Made by a program: the position numbers and the translations under genes. The notes under the pieces are model-generated. The model saw only the letters and a list, made by a program, of their open reading frames with translations, was not told the DNA's origin and made no database searches. Source: Verrucomicrobiota bacterium (lineage in GTDB: Bacteria; Verrucomicrobiota; Verrucomicrobiia; Verrucomicrobiales; Akkermansiaceae). Taken from it: a stretch of 64,000 bases of DNA. The stretch is taken from assembly GCA_017301995.1 (NCBI GenBank), contig JAFLEH010000021.1, positions 62,001 to 126,000 on the forward strand, in the 5' to 3' direction. Position 1 is the first letter of the stretch. Every line of letters begins with the position of its first letter. Below are positions 8,966 to 16,017 of this stretch, one piece after another.

Positions 8966-9195
8966 GGCGAAAAAAGGTGGTTGGTGGCCCGCCGGTTCGC
9001 CTCTTGCGAAGCGGTTGGTGCAAACCGGTGGGGGGCCAATCTACGATTTGGAATTGGCTTGGGGCAAGAAAAACAATCTGGAAAAATCGAAAATCACGGT
9101 GATGCGTTGACGGTGTAACGTCTTTGTCGTTAGGAAAACCGATTAATTTGGAAATATTTTGCTGTTTTTTCGGATTTCGGTGGTTTTATCAAGGC

Positions 9196-10821
9196 GTGAA
9201 GCGTTACGGCCCACTGGTTTTTGTCTTATTCATCGCCATTTCCGCGTGTGTCGGATATTGGCTGGCGAAGACCGCCATGCCGGTGGCGGACCAAAACGCC
9301 AACCGGAAATCCGATATCCAACCGCCGTCCGCGAAGGTGGTGATCGACGAAGATGTCCAGTTCGGTTCCGGAAAACGCGGGCCAAACGGGCGTTCGGATG
9401 ACGAAGCGCTCGAAGCCGGCGCGCTTCCCGGCCAGCGTGGGCTGATTTTCAAAGACAGCGAGTCGATGGAGCGGTTCCTGGCCAATTTGGGCGATCACGT
9501 GAAACTGCTGGGCCGCATCGACGCGCTCAACGCCGTGCATGTGGGGTTTTCCGACCCCTTGGATCTGCTGGCTCTGCTGGACGGCAACGAGGAACTTTCG
9601 CTGATATTCCCGGCATGGCTGCCATCCCCGAAACCCGGCGGCGTCCAGGCCGGCGCGGTCGGCGTGGGCGGGGACCTGCTGAAAGTGCTGGGCATTTCCT
9701 CTGACAACTCGCTGTGGGGCAAAGGCGTCTGGGTGGCCGTGCTCGACACGGGAGTGAGCACCCACCCGTCGATTTCCAGCAAAATCTCGATGCTCAACCT
9801 CGTCCCGCTTTCCACCGACCTCACGAACTGGAACGGCCACGGCACCGCGGTGGCGGGCCTGATCGCGGGCAGCGGCAATCTCACGCCGGGCGTGGCTCCC
9901 GGGCTGGAAGGCCTGCTCTCGGTCCGCATCGGTGACGACAACGGCGTCTCCAACAGCAGCCTCATCGCGCAGGGGATCGTGGCGGCCGTGGACGCGGGGG
10001 TGAAGGTCGTCAACATTTCGTTCGGCAGCAGCGGCGACAGCGGCCTCGTCCGCAACGCGATCCAGTATGCCCGCGACGCCGGCGTGGTGATCGTGGCCTC
10101 GGCCGGCAATGAGGGCGTCCAGCGCCTGACCTATCCGGCCGCGAACGACGGAGTCATCGCGGTGGGCGCGGTGGACGCGATGGGCACCGCCATGGATTTC
10201 TCCAACAGCGGCAAGTCCCTCGCCGTGATGACCCCCGGCTACGATATCAACGCCGCCTGGACCAACAACGAGGCGGTTTCGTTTTCCGGCACATCGGCCA
10301 GCGCTCCGCTGCTCGCGGGAGCCATCGCCGCCGCCATGAATCCGGGCGACGGCACCACCCGCACCGCCCAACAGGCCGCCGACCTCGTGCTTTCGAAACT
10401 CAACGAAGCCGGCGCGCCAGGCTGGGACCCGGGTTACGGCAACGGCGTGCTCGACATGGGCCGCGTGATGAACGCGGGCGTGCCCGGCATCTACGACGCG
10501 GCCCTCGCATCCAACTACCTCGCCGCACCCACCGCCGATATCCCCTACCCGCACCTCCAGGTGGTCATCCAGAACCGCGGCACCGCCATGCTGCTCAACG
10601 CCGGCGTCAAAGTCACCACCCCCTTCGGTTCCATGCCCATGAACATCACCAACCTCGCTCCCGATCAGACGCACACCTTCAACATCCCCCTGCCGCTCGT
10701 CGATTGGAACGCGCCCGGAACCCTGAAATTCGATAGCTCGGTCAATCTTTCCGGTAGCCAATGGGACGTGAAAACGACAAACAACCGGCGTGTTGAAACG
10801 TATTCCCCGTCATCCAACTGA
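9196..10821 (+). CDS. exported subtilisin-like serine protease (S8)
   Basis: 541 residues from the GTG at 9196, preferred because it places KRYGPLVFVLFIAISACVGYWL at the very N-terminus as a signal or anchor; a TTG at 9124 is the other option. A propeptide-like region (~40-165) precedes the catalytic domain. The triad is complete: Asp in VAVLDTGV (about 183), His in NGHGTAVAGLIAG (about 214), Ser in FSGTSASAPLLAGA (about 364). A C-terminal beta domain of CARDB type follows (HLQVVIQNRGTAMLLNAGVKV). Family members are processed to release the mature protease outside the cytoplasm. The last 32 bases overlap the next gene, so the two are very likely co-expressed. Confidence 0.9.
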   Translation: MKRYGPLVFVLFIAISACVGYWLAKTAMPVADQNANRKSDIQPPSAKVVIDEDVQFGSGKRGPNGRSDDEALEAGALPGQRGLIFKDSESMERFLANLGDHVKLLGRIDALNAVHVGFSDPLDLLALLDGNEELSLIFPAWLPSPKPGGVQAGAVGVGGDLLKVLGISSDNSLWGKGVWVAVLDTGVSTHPSISSKISMLNLVPLSTDLTNWNGHGTAVAGLIAGSGNLTPGVAPGLEGLLSVRIGDDNGVSNSSLIAQGIVAAVDAGVKVVNISFGSSGDSGLVRNAIQYARDAGVVIVASAGNEGVQRLTYPAANDGVIAVGAVDAMGTAMDFSNSGKSLAVMTPGYDINAAWTNNEAVSFSGTSASAPLLAGAIAAAMNPGDGTTRTAQQAADLVLSKLNEAGAPGWDPGYGNGVLDMGRVMNAGVPGIYDAALASNYLAAPTADIPYPHLQVVIQNRGTAMLLNAGVKVTTPFGSMPMNITNLAPDQTHTFNIPLPLVDWNAPGTLKFDSSVNLSGSQWDVKTTNNRRVETYSPSSN

Positions 10822-11626
10822 CCGCACGCGCCTCGCCGGGGCGCTGCTGGCTGTCCTGCTATCCGCCGCGGCCGCCCGCGCCGCACCCGCCATCCGGGAA
10901 GCTCCTAACGAAAACGCGGCCGCCTTTGACCAACTCGCCGTCTCCGGCAACGCTTGCGGACCGGCCGCCCTGCTCAACGCGTTCCGTTTCGGCGACAAAT
11001 CCTGGCAGCAAGGCGTTTCCGTCATCGCCGGAGACACCGACAAAGCCCGTCTCCTAACCACAATCCGCACCTGGGGCCTTCAGCCATCCGCCTCTCTACC
11101 CGGACGCAGGCGCTGGTCCCGCAATGGCGTCAACGCCGACGACCTCTGCGACATGGCCAACGAAATCGGCCGGCTGAAGTTCCTGCCGCGCCTGTCCCGC
11201 GAGGTGTTCATGGCCCAAGCCGACGAATCCCAACCGCAATTGCTCCGGCGCGCCCATTCCCGCCTATCAACCTCACTGGCCAAAGGCCTGCCACCCGTCA
11301 TCAGCATCCGCCGGATCGTCCAGAGGAAGCCCCCCGGAAAACCGCCGGAATGGATCGTCCTCCAAGGCCACTTCGTCACCGTCACCCGGCTGCCCGCCAA
11401 ACTCGATCGCGACGCCGATTCGTTTGAGGTCGGCTACATCGACCCCTGGGGCGGCCGCTCCGCCACCGGGCGCATCACCCAATCCAAGCGCGCGTTCGTG
11501 ATCGCGCCCGAAGCACCCTCCCCCTGCCTGGAGGCGGATTTCCCCTCCGCCGACGTCGGGAAAAAACAAACCCGCAAGGGCGAAACCACCATCCTGACTC
11601 TGGCAGCCGGGATCGGGAAATGGTGA
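10790..11626 (+). CDS. exported C39-like cysteine peptidase
   Basis: 278 residues starting at a GTG inside the end of the protease gene. A signal peptide (LAGALLAVLLSAAAARAA) is followed by a papain-fold arrangement of candidate catalytic residues: Cys56 in GNACGPAALLNAF, His194 in LQGHFVTV and Asp218 in YIDPWGG. The order and spacing fit peptidase C39-like proteins, which cleave after Gly-Gly or act as general exported cysteine peptidases; here no membrane or ABC domain is attached. The 32-bp overlap with the subtilase suggests a functional pair, for example one processing the other, but nothing in the sequence proves it. Confidence 0.72.
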   Translation: MLKRIPRHPTDRTRLAGALLAVLLSAAAARAAPAIREAPNENAAAFDQLAVSGNACGPAALLNAFRFGDKSWQQGVSVIAGDTDKARLLTTIRTWGLQPSASLPGRRRWSRNGVNADDLCDMANEIGRLKFLPRLSREVFMAQADESQPQLLRRAHSRLSTSLAKGLPPVISIRRIVQRKPPGKPPEWIVLQGHFVTVTRLPAKLDRDADSFEVGYIDPWGGRSATGRITQSKRAFVIAPEAPSPCLEADFPSADVGKKQTRKGETTILTLAAGIGKW

Positions 11627-11710
11627 GGTGGAGCGCGATCCCAGGTGGCGCGTTTTCGCCGAAAACGCACCGAGAATGAACCGGAGAATAACCGACCGCG
11701 ACGCTCCCCT

Positions 11711-11757
11711 CATTCTCCCCCCATTCGCCTGCGGCCCCGGCGGTGCCGCGCCACCTG
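11711..11757 (-). repeat. dispersed repeat (CGGCACCGCCGGGGCCGC family)
   Basis: Read on the minus strand this spacer contains GCGCGGCACCGCCGGGGC followed by CCGCA and an AGAATG-rich tail. The same order occurs twice on the plus strand at 53894-53933 and 54021-54061. It lies in the 257-bp gap between the C39-like peptidase and the LacI-type gene. The rest of the gap holds a second GAGAATGA motif and the putative operator at 11796. Confidence 0.75.
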
Positions 11758-11795
11758 AAACATCCTCTCCACCCCTTGGCTTTTCCTGCTTTCTC

Positions 11796-11805
11796 TGGTA
11801 AACCA
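11796..11805 (+). promoter_or_regulatory. possible LacI-type operator
   Basis: TGGTAAACCA, a palindrome with a two-base centre, lies about 80 bp upstream of the LacI-family gene and within a larger CTTGG..CCAAG frame. LacI-family regulators bind short palindromes and often repress themselves. The match is small and could be coincidental. Confidence 0.35.
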
Positions 11806-11883
11806 AGTCCCCTGTTTCCCACTTGGAGGTTGAGTTTGCAGCCCCACGGCCACACCCTCGCTCCAGCCTCATCACGCGAAACC

Positions 11884-12945
11884 ATGCCTCCGGAACCCGA
11901 TCCCCACCGCATCAGCCTGCGCGACCTGGCGGCGCGCCTGGGTGTTAGCCACGCCACCGTTTCCCTCGCTCTCAAGGGCAGCCCGCGCATTTCCGCACCG
12001 GTCCGCGAACGGATCATCGCCCTCGCCGAAGAAGTCGGCTACCGCCCCGATCCCATGCTCAGCGCGCTGGCCAGCTACCGCCGCGGCAAACGCAGCCAGC
12101 CGATCACCGCCGAGGTCGCCTGGATCAACGCCTGGCCGGATCCCGCCCAGCTCCGCAAACACCGCGAGTTCGACTTCTACTGGCAGGGCGCCTTCAAGGC
12201 CGCCGATAAATTCGGCTTCCGCCTCGAGGAGTTCCGCCTCGGCGCCGAATGCGGACCCCGCCGGCTCCACCAGATCCTGTCAACCCGCGGCATCCGCGGC
12301 ATCCTCCTGCCCCCCCATCAGATCGAACCCGATTGGAAGGACTTCCCGTGGGAACACTACTCGGTCGTCCGCTTCGGCCGCTCCCTCCACCACCCGGCCT
12401 GCCACATCGTCACCGCCGACCAGATCGCCAACACCATCCTCGCCGTCCAACAAATCCACGCCAAAGGCTATCAACGCATCGGATTCGTCACCCTCGAGGG
12501 CGACTTCAGCCTCCGTGGCATGCAGTTCGAACTCGGCTTCCTCGGCGGCCAGCGCATCATCCGCGATCCCAACCCGATCCCCGTGCTCGTCCTCGGCCGC
12601 GACAACCCCGCCGCGCGCCGCAAGGCATTCACCGCCTGGCTCGAAACCTATCGGCCCGACGCCATCGTCACCCCGGACCCCGCCATCCGCCAACTCCTCC
12701 AACAATCCGGCAAATCCGTGCCCGGCGACCTCGGCCTCGCCGTCACCTCCGTCCTCGACGGCGGCGCCGACTGCGGCATCGACCAACACCCCGAGGAAAT
12801 CGGCCGCGTCGGCTTCCTCATGCTCAACTCCCTCATCTCCGACCGCTCCACCGGCATCCCCGCCATCTTCCGCCAGATCCTCGTCGAAGGATCCTGGGTG
12901 GACGGCCAATCCCTCCCCAAGCGCACCCCGCCGCAAGACGGTTAG
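11884..12945 (+). CDS. LacI/GalR-family transcriptional regulator
   Basis: 353 residues from the ATG at 11884, chosen because the helix-turn-helix then starts about ten residues in, as usual. Residues ~11-30 (SLRDLAARLGVSHATVSLAL) are a standard LacI HTH with its hinge (SPRISAPVRERI, EEVGYRPDPMLSALA). The rest is a periplasmic-binding-protein-like effector domain (GIRGILLPP, GYQRIGFVTLEGD, YRPDAIVTPDPAIRQLL). The subclass, with the PDPMLSALASYRR hinge, is frequent in Verrucomicrobiota near sugar-utilisation genes, but no sugar genes adjoin it here, so the effector is unknown. Confidence 0.93.
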   Translation: MPPEPDPHRISLRDLAARLGVSHATVSLALKGSPRISAPVRERIIALAEEVGYRPDPMLSALASYRRGKRSQPITAEVAWINAWPDPAQLRKHREFDFYWQGAFKAADKFGFRLEEFRLGAECGPRRLHQILSTRGIRGILLPPHQIEPDWKDFPWEHYSVVRFGRSLHHPACHIVTADQIANTILAVQQIHAKGYQRIGFVTLEGDFSLRGMQFELGFLGGQRIIRDPNPIPVLVLGRDNPAARRKAFTAWLETYRPDAIVTPDPAIRQLLQQSGKSVPGDLGLAVTSVLDGGADCGIDQHPEEIGRVGFLMLNSLISDRSTGIPAIFRQILVEGSWVDGQSLPKRTPPQDG

Positions 12946-12964
12946 CATAACCCGCCTCGGCATC

Positions 12965-13144
12965 CGCGCCAGCTTCAAGGTTTTCGTGGTCCCGGACACC
13001 GGCCACGAAACCAGTAGCCGCGCTCGTGAGAGCGTGACTTCCCCGTGGCTGACGCGTCTCGCGCCAGTCCGTCGCCGGCGCGTCTCGCGCCGGCGCTTTA
13101 GGCTCACTCCCCCGCCAGAAAATTCACCGCCAAACCGCCAAGGG
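12965..13144. repeat. composite of dispersed repeats with strong hairpins
   Basis: Within the 373-bp gap before the lipoprotein gene lie several repeat modules. (1) CGCGCCAGCTTCAAGGT (12965), also at 14067. (2) The palindrome CGCTCGTGAGAGCG (13021-13034), whose exact reverse complement is at 54229-54242. (3) A 9-bp-stem hairpin, GCCGGCGCG-TCT-CGCGCCGGC (13074-13094). (4) A TTGGCGGT..TTGGCGGTGA module on the minus strand (13122-13144), also near 40757 and 54166. No gene was recognised here. Confidence 0.7.
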
Positions 13145-13212
13145 AATCAGATTGAGGATCGTGGATGGACCAATGACCGGTTCCATACGCGCGCCGGACG
13201 GGAAAACCCTGC

Positions 13213-13315
13213 CGGAAAAATCCTTGCACTATCAATGGATTCCGCCCACCCTCCCCCCCAAGCACCCGTCCAGATATCGCTTCCGGACAGGCTGCGGATG
13301 AATACTGTTCTGCAA
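13213..13315 (+). repeat. shared upstream module, copy 1
   Basis: About 100 bp immediately before the lipoprotein gene. It contains CCAAGCACCC, GATATC, CTTCC and ATGAATACTGTTC in the same order and spacing as 14234-14345, which lies just before an unrelated exported protein. The two copies are clearly related but have diverged by many point changes. It may be a shared promoter-leader or part of a larger dispersed repeat. Confidence 0.75.
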
Positions 13316-13318
13316 GAA

Positions 13319-13804
13319 ATGAAAAAGACGAATACAACCCTTTTACTCACACTGCTTGCTGGATTGTTCATCGCCGCGTGCAATGAACGCAAAGAGGAAC
13401 AGACCACCGCTTCAACAAGTGTCGCAGCACCTAGCAAGGATGACTCACCTCTCAATCCTGAATGGGACGATAAGCTCACCAAGGTTGCAAACATGATGAA
13501 GGAGCAAAAGGAGTCCAAGGATCTAATGGATTTTGTCCGATCCGCTGCAGTCAGCGCCGACACGATTTACCCCTATTTGCAAAGCGTCATGTCTGGAGAT
13601 GTCGCAGAAGACAAGAAGTCGGCAGCTTTGTTTCTCTTTACTGCCGGTTACATGGTCGTGAGTAACGGGCATGCTGATGTTCCCGATAAGGCTCGGAACT
13701 ATATCGACTCTCTAGAAGGTGGCAGCAAGGCTGCGGAGAAGCTTTTGGACAACCAAGACTTGGTGCCGACCTACAAGAACTACCGCTACACAATCGACAA
13801 ATGA
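13319..13804 (+). CDS. small lipoprotein of unknown function
   Basis: 161 residues from ATG 13319; an in-frame ATG at 13298 is possible but lies in the shared repeat module, and only the second start gives a clean signal. The N-terminus MKKTNTTLLLTLLAGLFIAAC ends in a lipobox, so the mature protein should begin with a lipidated cysteine (about residue 21). The rest is mostly helical, with no recognised domain (NPEWDDKLTKVANMMKEQKE, DKARNYIDSLEGGSKAAEKLL). Base composition is markedly lower in G+C than the surrounding repeats. It is the first of three orphan exported proteins in this stretch. Confidence 0.75.
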   Translation: MKKTNTTLLLTLLAGLFIAACNERKEEQTTASTSVAAPSKDDSPLNPEWDDKLTKVANMMKEQKESKDLMDFVRSAAVSADTIYPYLQSVMSGDVAEDKKSAALFLFTAGYMVVSNGHADVPDKARNYIDSLEGGSKAAEKLLDNQDLVPTYKNYRYTIDK

Positions 13805-13811
13805 AAAGCCC

Positions 13812-13855
13812 AATCGGGTCCCCGTGAGTGATTGGCTCCCGGATCCCAAACCACC
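13812..13855 (+). repeat. downstream hairpin repeat, copy 1
   Basis: Begins 8 bases after the lipoprotein stop codon. AATCGGGTCCCC, GAGTGATTGGCTC, CCGG and TCCCA..ACCACC follow in order and match 15714-15757. In the second copy the sequence folds as CCGGGAG-tgattgg-CTCCCGG; here one stem base differs (CCGTGAG). There is no T-run, so it is not a classic intrinsic terminator. Confidence 0.8.
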
Positions 13856-13988
13856 GCGGGTAGGGATCCGCACACGGCGGTTCCGATCTGGCGCGGGCAT
13901 CCGGACGGTAGTGGGCCGGGCGGGGCGGGACTGCCTGCCATAGGCTGCCCGGAGGGACGCGCGCGGCGCGGGCCACACCCTCCCCGCC

Positions 13989-14130
13989 GTGACCCTCGCC
14001 ACCCACACCCCGGCCGACCCGCGAGAATTCCTCACCGGCTTCGGCCTCACCCAGCCCGGCACCCGCGCCAGCTTCAAGGTCTTCGTCATCCTCGGCACCG
14101 GCAACGAAGCCGGCAGCCCCGCCATGATCG
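13989..14130 (+). pseudogene. peptide remnant in spacer (FLTGFGLT..ASFKVFV type)
   Basis: The 546-bp spacer 13805-14350 has an open frame through 13989-14350, but only the part up to about 14130 reads like protein: PREFLTGFGLTQPGTRASFK, then VFVILGTGNEAGS. A diverged version, IRASFKVFVVPDTGHE, is encoded at 12961-13011. There is no plausible start or domain, and the rest of the frame is low-complexity Pro/Arg. It is probably the decayed 3' end of a gene carried along in a dispersed repeat. Confidence 0.4.
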
Positions 14131-14233
14131 AGGAACGCCCCGGCGAGAATACCGCCAGCCCCCGCCGCCCGGCGTGCGTATATCCGCCCGCGCCGCCCGC
14201 CCGGAAAACCACCCGCCGCCCCCGCCTGATAGT

Positions 14234-14345
14234 CGCACCGGGAGAAAACATCCTTGTCAAATCAAGGAAAACCGACCATCTTCCACCCCAAGCACCCATC
14301 CGGATATCACTTCCCGACATGCTACGAATGAATACTGTTCGGCAA
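14234..14345 (+). repeat. shared upstream module, copy 2
   Basis: Related to 13213-13315 (see that entry). It ends with ACTGTTCGGCAA five bases before the ATG of the next gene, where copy 1 has ACTGTTCTGCAA. A similar GACGTTCTGCAATGAAAA lies at 15016, upstream of the third orphan gene. Confidence 0.75.
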
Positions 14346-14350
14346 ATATT

Positions 14351-14896
14351 ATGAAAACTCTACTCATCCTGATTTGCACCACTTTGGCAGCCTTCGCGGA
14401 ACCTTCACCTACCGTAGAGGTGTATATGATTCGCAAGTTCGATTCCAAAGATCCAACTTCTGGAATGCCTGAAGTGATTTTTGAGATCGCCAATCCAACC
14501 AAGGAGACTTTCTATGTCTCAGGGGAATCTATCACCAGTCCGATTCACCATTTGGAGGCATTACGTGACACGAAGTGGCTTCGGATTCCGTCGTTTATTT
14601 GCGGCACCGGTCATTCAGTTTACCCTCTTCGGCCCGGAACCAAGATGCTCGTAACTGTGTATTATCCGTGGGATGAGGCAAGTATTCGATATCGATTCTT
14701 TTTCTGGACATCTCCCAAGCAGGACAAGGTTTTAACGGTAACAAGCAAAGCTATCGAGAGGAAGGAGTTGGGCGATTTCGCAGGGACTATAGGCGAATTA
14801 AACTCAACGAAGAAACTCGAAGAATCAGTCACCGATGAGGATATGAACAAAGGCAACAAGGGCGTCACCGATCCATCCGATCCATTCGCACAATAA
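14351..14896 (+). CDS. exported protein of unknown function
   Basis: 181 residues. MKTLLILICTTLAAFA is a signal peptide cleaved before EPSPTVE. The mature part looks beta-rich (VEVYMIRKFDSKDP, GMPEVIFEIANPTKETFYVSGESI, YPLRPGTKMLVTVYYPW), suggestive of an immunoglobulin-like or similar sandwich domain, and ends in a polar tail. No family recognised. Low G+C relative to its surroundings. It is flanked upstream by repeat module copy 2 and downstream by an imperfect inverted repeat (14919-15009), so it has the look of a gene moved as a unit. Confidence 0.7.
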   Translation: MKTLLILICTTLAAFAEPSPTVEVYMIRKFDSKDPTSGMPEVIFEIANPTKETFYVSGESITSPIHHLEALRDTKWLRIPSFICGTGHSVYPLRPGTKMLVTVYYPWDEASIRYRFFFWTSPKQDKVLTVTSKAIERKELGDFAGTIGELNSTKKLEESVTDEDMNKGNKGVTDPSDPFAQ

Positions 14897-14918
14897 AACT
14901 CTCCAATATGACGTTCAC

Positions 14919-15009
14919 TCCTAACGCCTGACCCGGATCCAGTTCCAGCCGCCATGAACGCTACAACCTCAACCCGCAATCGAAGCCTCGCCCCCGGTCA
15001 GGCGTAGGA
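14919..15009. repeat. attC-like imperfect inverted repeat
   Basis: TCCTAACGCCTGACC (14919-14933) pairs with GGTCAGGCGTAGGA (14996-15009) except for one missing T, across a 62-base centre. Length and end motifs recall integron attC sites, but the right core reads GTAGG rather than GTTAGG, and no integrase is present. It may be a decayed site or an unrelated hairpin. It occupies most of the 164-bp gap between two orphan genes. Confidence 0.45.
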
Positions 15010-15060
15010 GGACTCGACGTTCTGCAATGAAAATGCCGGACACACGCACTCGCTAACCAA

Positions 15061-16017
15061 ATGAAGGCGTTACTTGCTGCCTTGGTGCTCCAAACCTTGA
15101 CGTCGAGCGCGGCGTCAATCTTGGTTGATTCCTTCCTCGGCGAGGACGGCATGATTAGCGACAGCACGTCGAATACGATGTTAGCCGCCCTTGCGGACGA
15201 GTTATTGTTTGACTCGCGGTGGGTGGCTTTGCGAGACCGGAGAGGACAAGCACAGATGGCTACCACCATTGGGCAGGGCCATGCGGACCTACAAATGATC
15301 TCATCCCTCGACAGTTTCGTGCCTTCGCTGCCATCGGTCTTCTTCCTCTACTCATCACAGGCCCCAATCTCCTTTCTCGGTGGCGAGGCACTCCAGATCG
15401 ATGTGGGAGGAATTTTCGGACGAGGCTTTGTTTACGTCGAGATTGATACCCAGATCACGCCAGATGGAGAGCTGAATCGTTTCGAGATCAACGGGCCTGG
15501 ACTAGTGACGATCCCGGCCAGTTCGTTCTCGCTTGAGAACTCCAGTAGCCTTCAAGGATTCAATTCCCTCAACATTACCTTCGAAGGAAGATATCCAAAT
15601 TTCACTCTCACCATCAACGAGCTGCGAATCGTTCCCGAAACGAGCGTGCTATTCTTGAGTGGCCTTGGCGCGGTCTGCCTCTTCAAGAGACGCCGCGAAT
15701 CACCCGAATGCAGAATCGGGTCCCCGGGAGTGATTGGCTCCCGGGTCCCACACCACCTGCATACGGCTTTGACTCCGCTCCGTCCATGCCAAGCGGCTTC
15801 GCGGTTTTTCCAGAGCCGCCAACGCGGCCGGGGCATTCGTTCCGCAACGCGGCGGACCCGGCCTCACCTCCCCTGCCCCACCATCGCGGATTTCGGTTCG
15901 CGGACGGTGATGCGGACGCTGCGGCTGGCGCCGCGGGAGTCGGAGCAGACGATGCGGTGGGTGCCGGCGCTGAGGGGCCAGAAGATCGTTCCGCCGGACC
16001 GGGATTCGCCGAGGTAG
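15061..16017 (+). CDS. PEP-CTERM-like exported protein with read-through extension
   Basis: The frame is 318 codons, but only the first ~215 look natural. A signal peptide (MKALLAALVLQTLTSSAAS) is followed by a beta-rich domain (FGRGFVYVEIDTQITPDGEL, FEINGPGLVTIPASSF). It ends in a sorting signal: VPETSVLFLSGLGAVCLFKRRRE, i.e. a P-E motif, hydrophobic helix and basic cluster as in PEP-CTERM proteins, which exosortase cleaves and anchors. Normally the protein would end right after the basic cluster. Here the frame continues into the hairpin repeat at 15714 and then antisense into pbpC for 154 bp, giving ~100 residues of unlikely sequence. The stop seems to have been lost when the repeat arrived. 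Confidence 0.65.
   Translation: MKALLAALVLQTLTSSAASILVDSFLGEDGMISDSTSNTMLAALADELLFDSRWVALRDRRGQAQMATTIGQGHADLQMISSLDSFVPSLPSVFFLYSSQAPISFLGGEALQIDVGGIFGRGFVYVEIDTQITPDGELNRFEINGPGLVTIPASSFSLENSSSLQGFNSLNITFEGRYPNFTLTINELRIVPETSVLFLSGLGAVCLFKRRRESPECRIGSPGVIGSRVPHHLHTALTPLRPCQAASRFFQSRQRGRGIRSATRRTRPHLPCPTIADFGSRTVMRTLRLAPRESEQTMRWVPALRGQKIVPPDRDSPR
15714..15757 (+). repeat. downstream hairpin repeat, copy 2
   Basis: Matches 13812-13855. The stem CCGGGAG-tgattgg-CTCCCGG is perfect here. It sits inside the extended frame of the PEP-CTERM-like gene, directly after its basic cluster. Confidence 0.8.

Noticed and set aside
11942..13318. Ser/Pro/Ala-rich 5' extension of the lipoprotein frame and other long frames over the LacI gene
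   Set aside because: Shadow frames of a high-G+C gene; the lipoprotein signal and start are at 13319.
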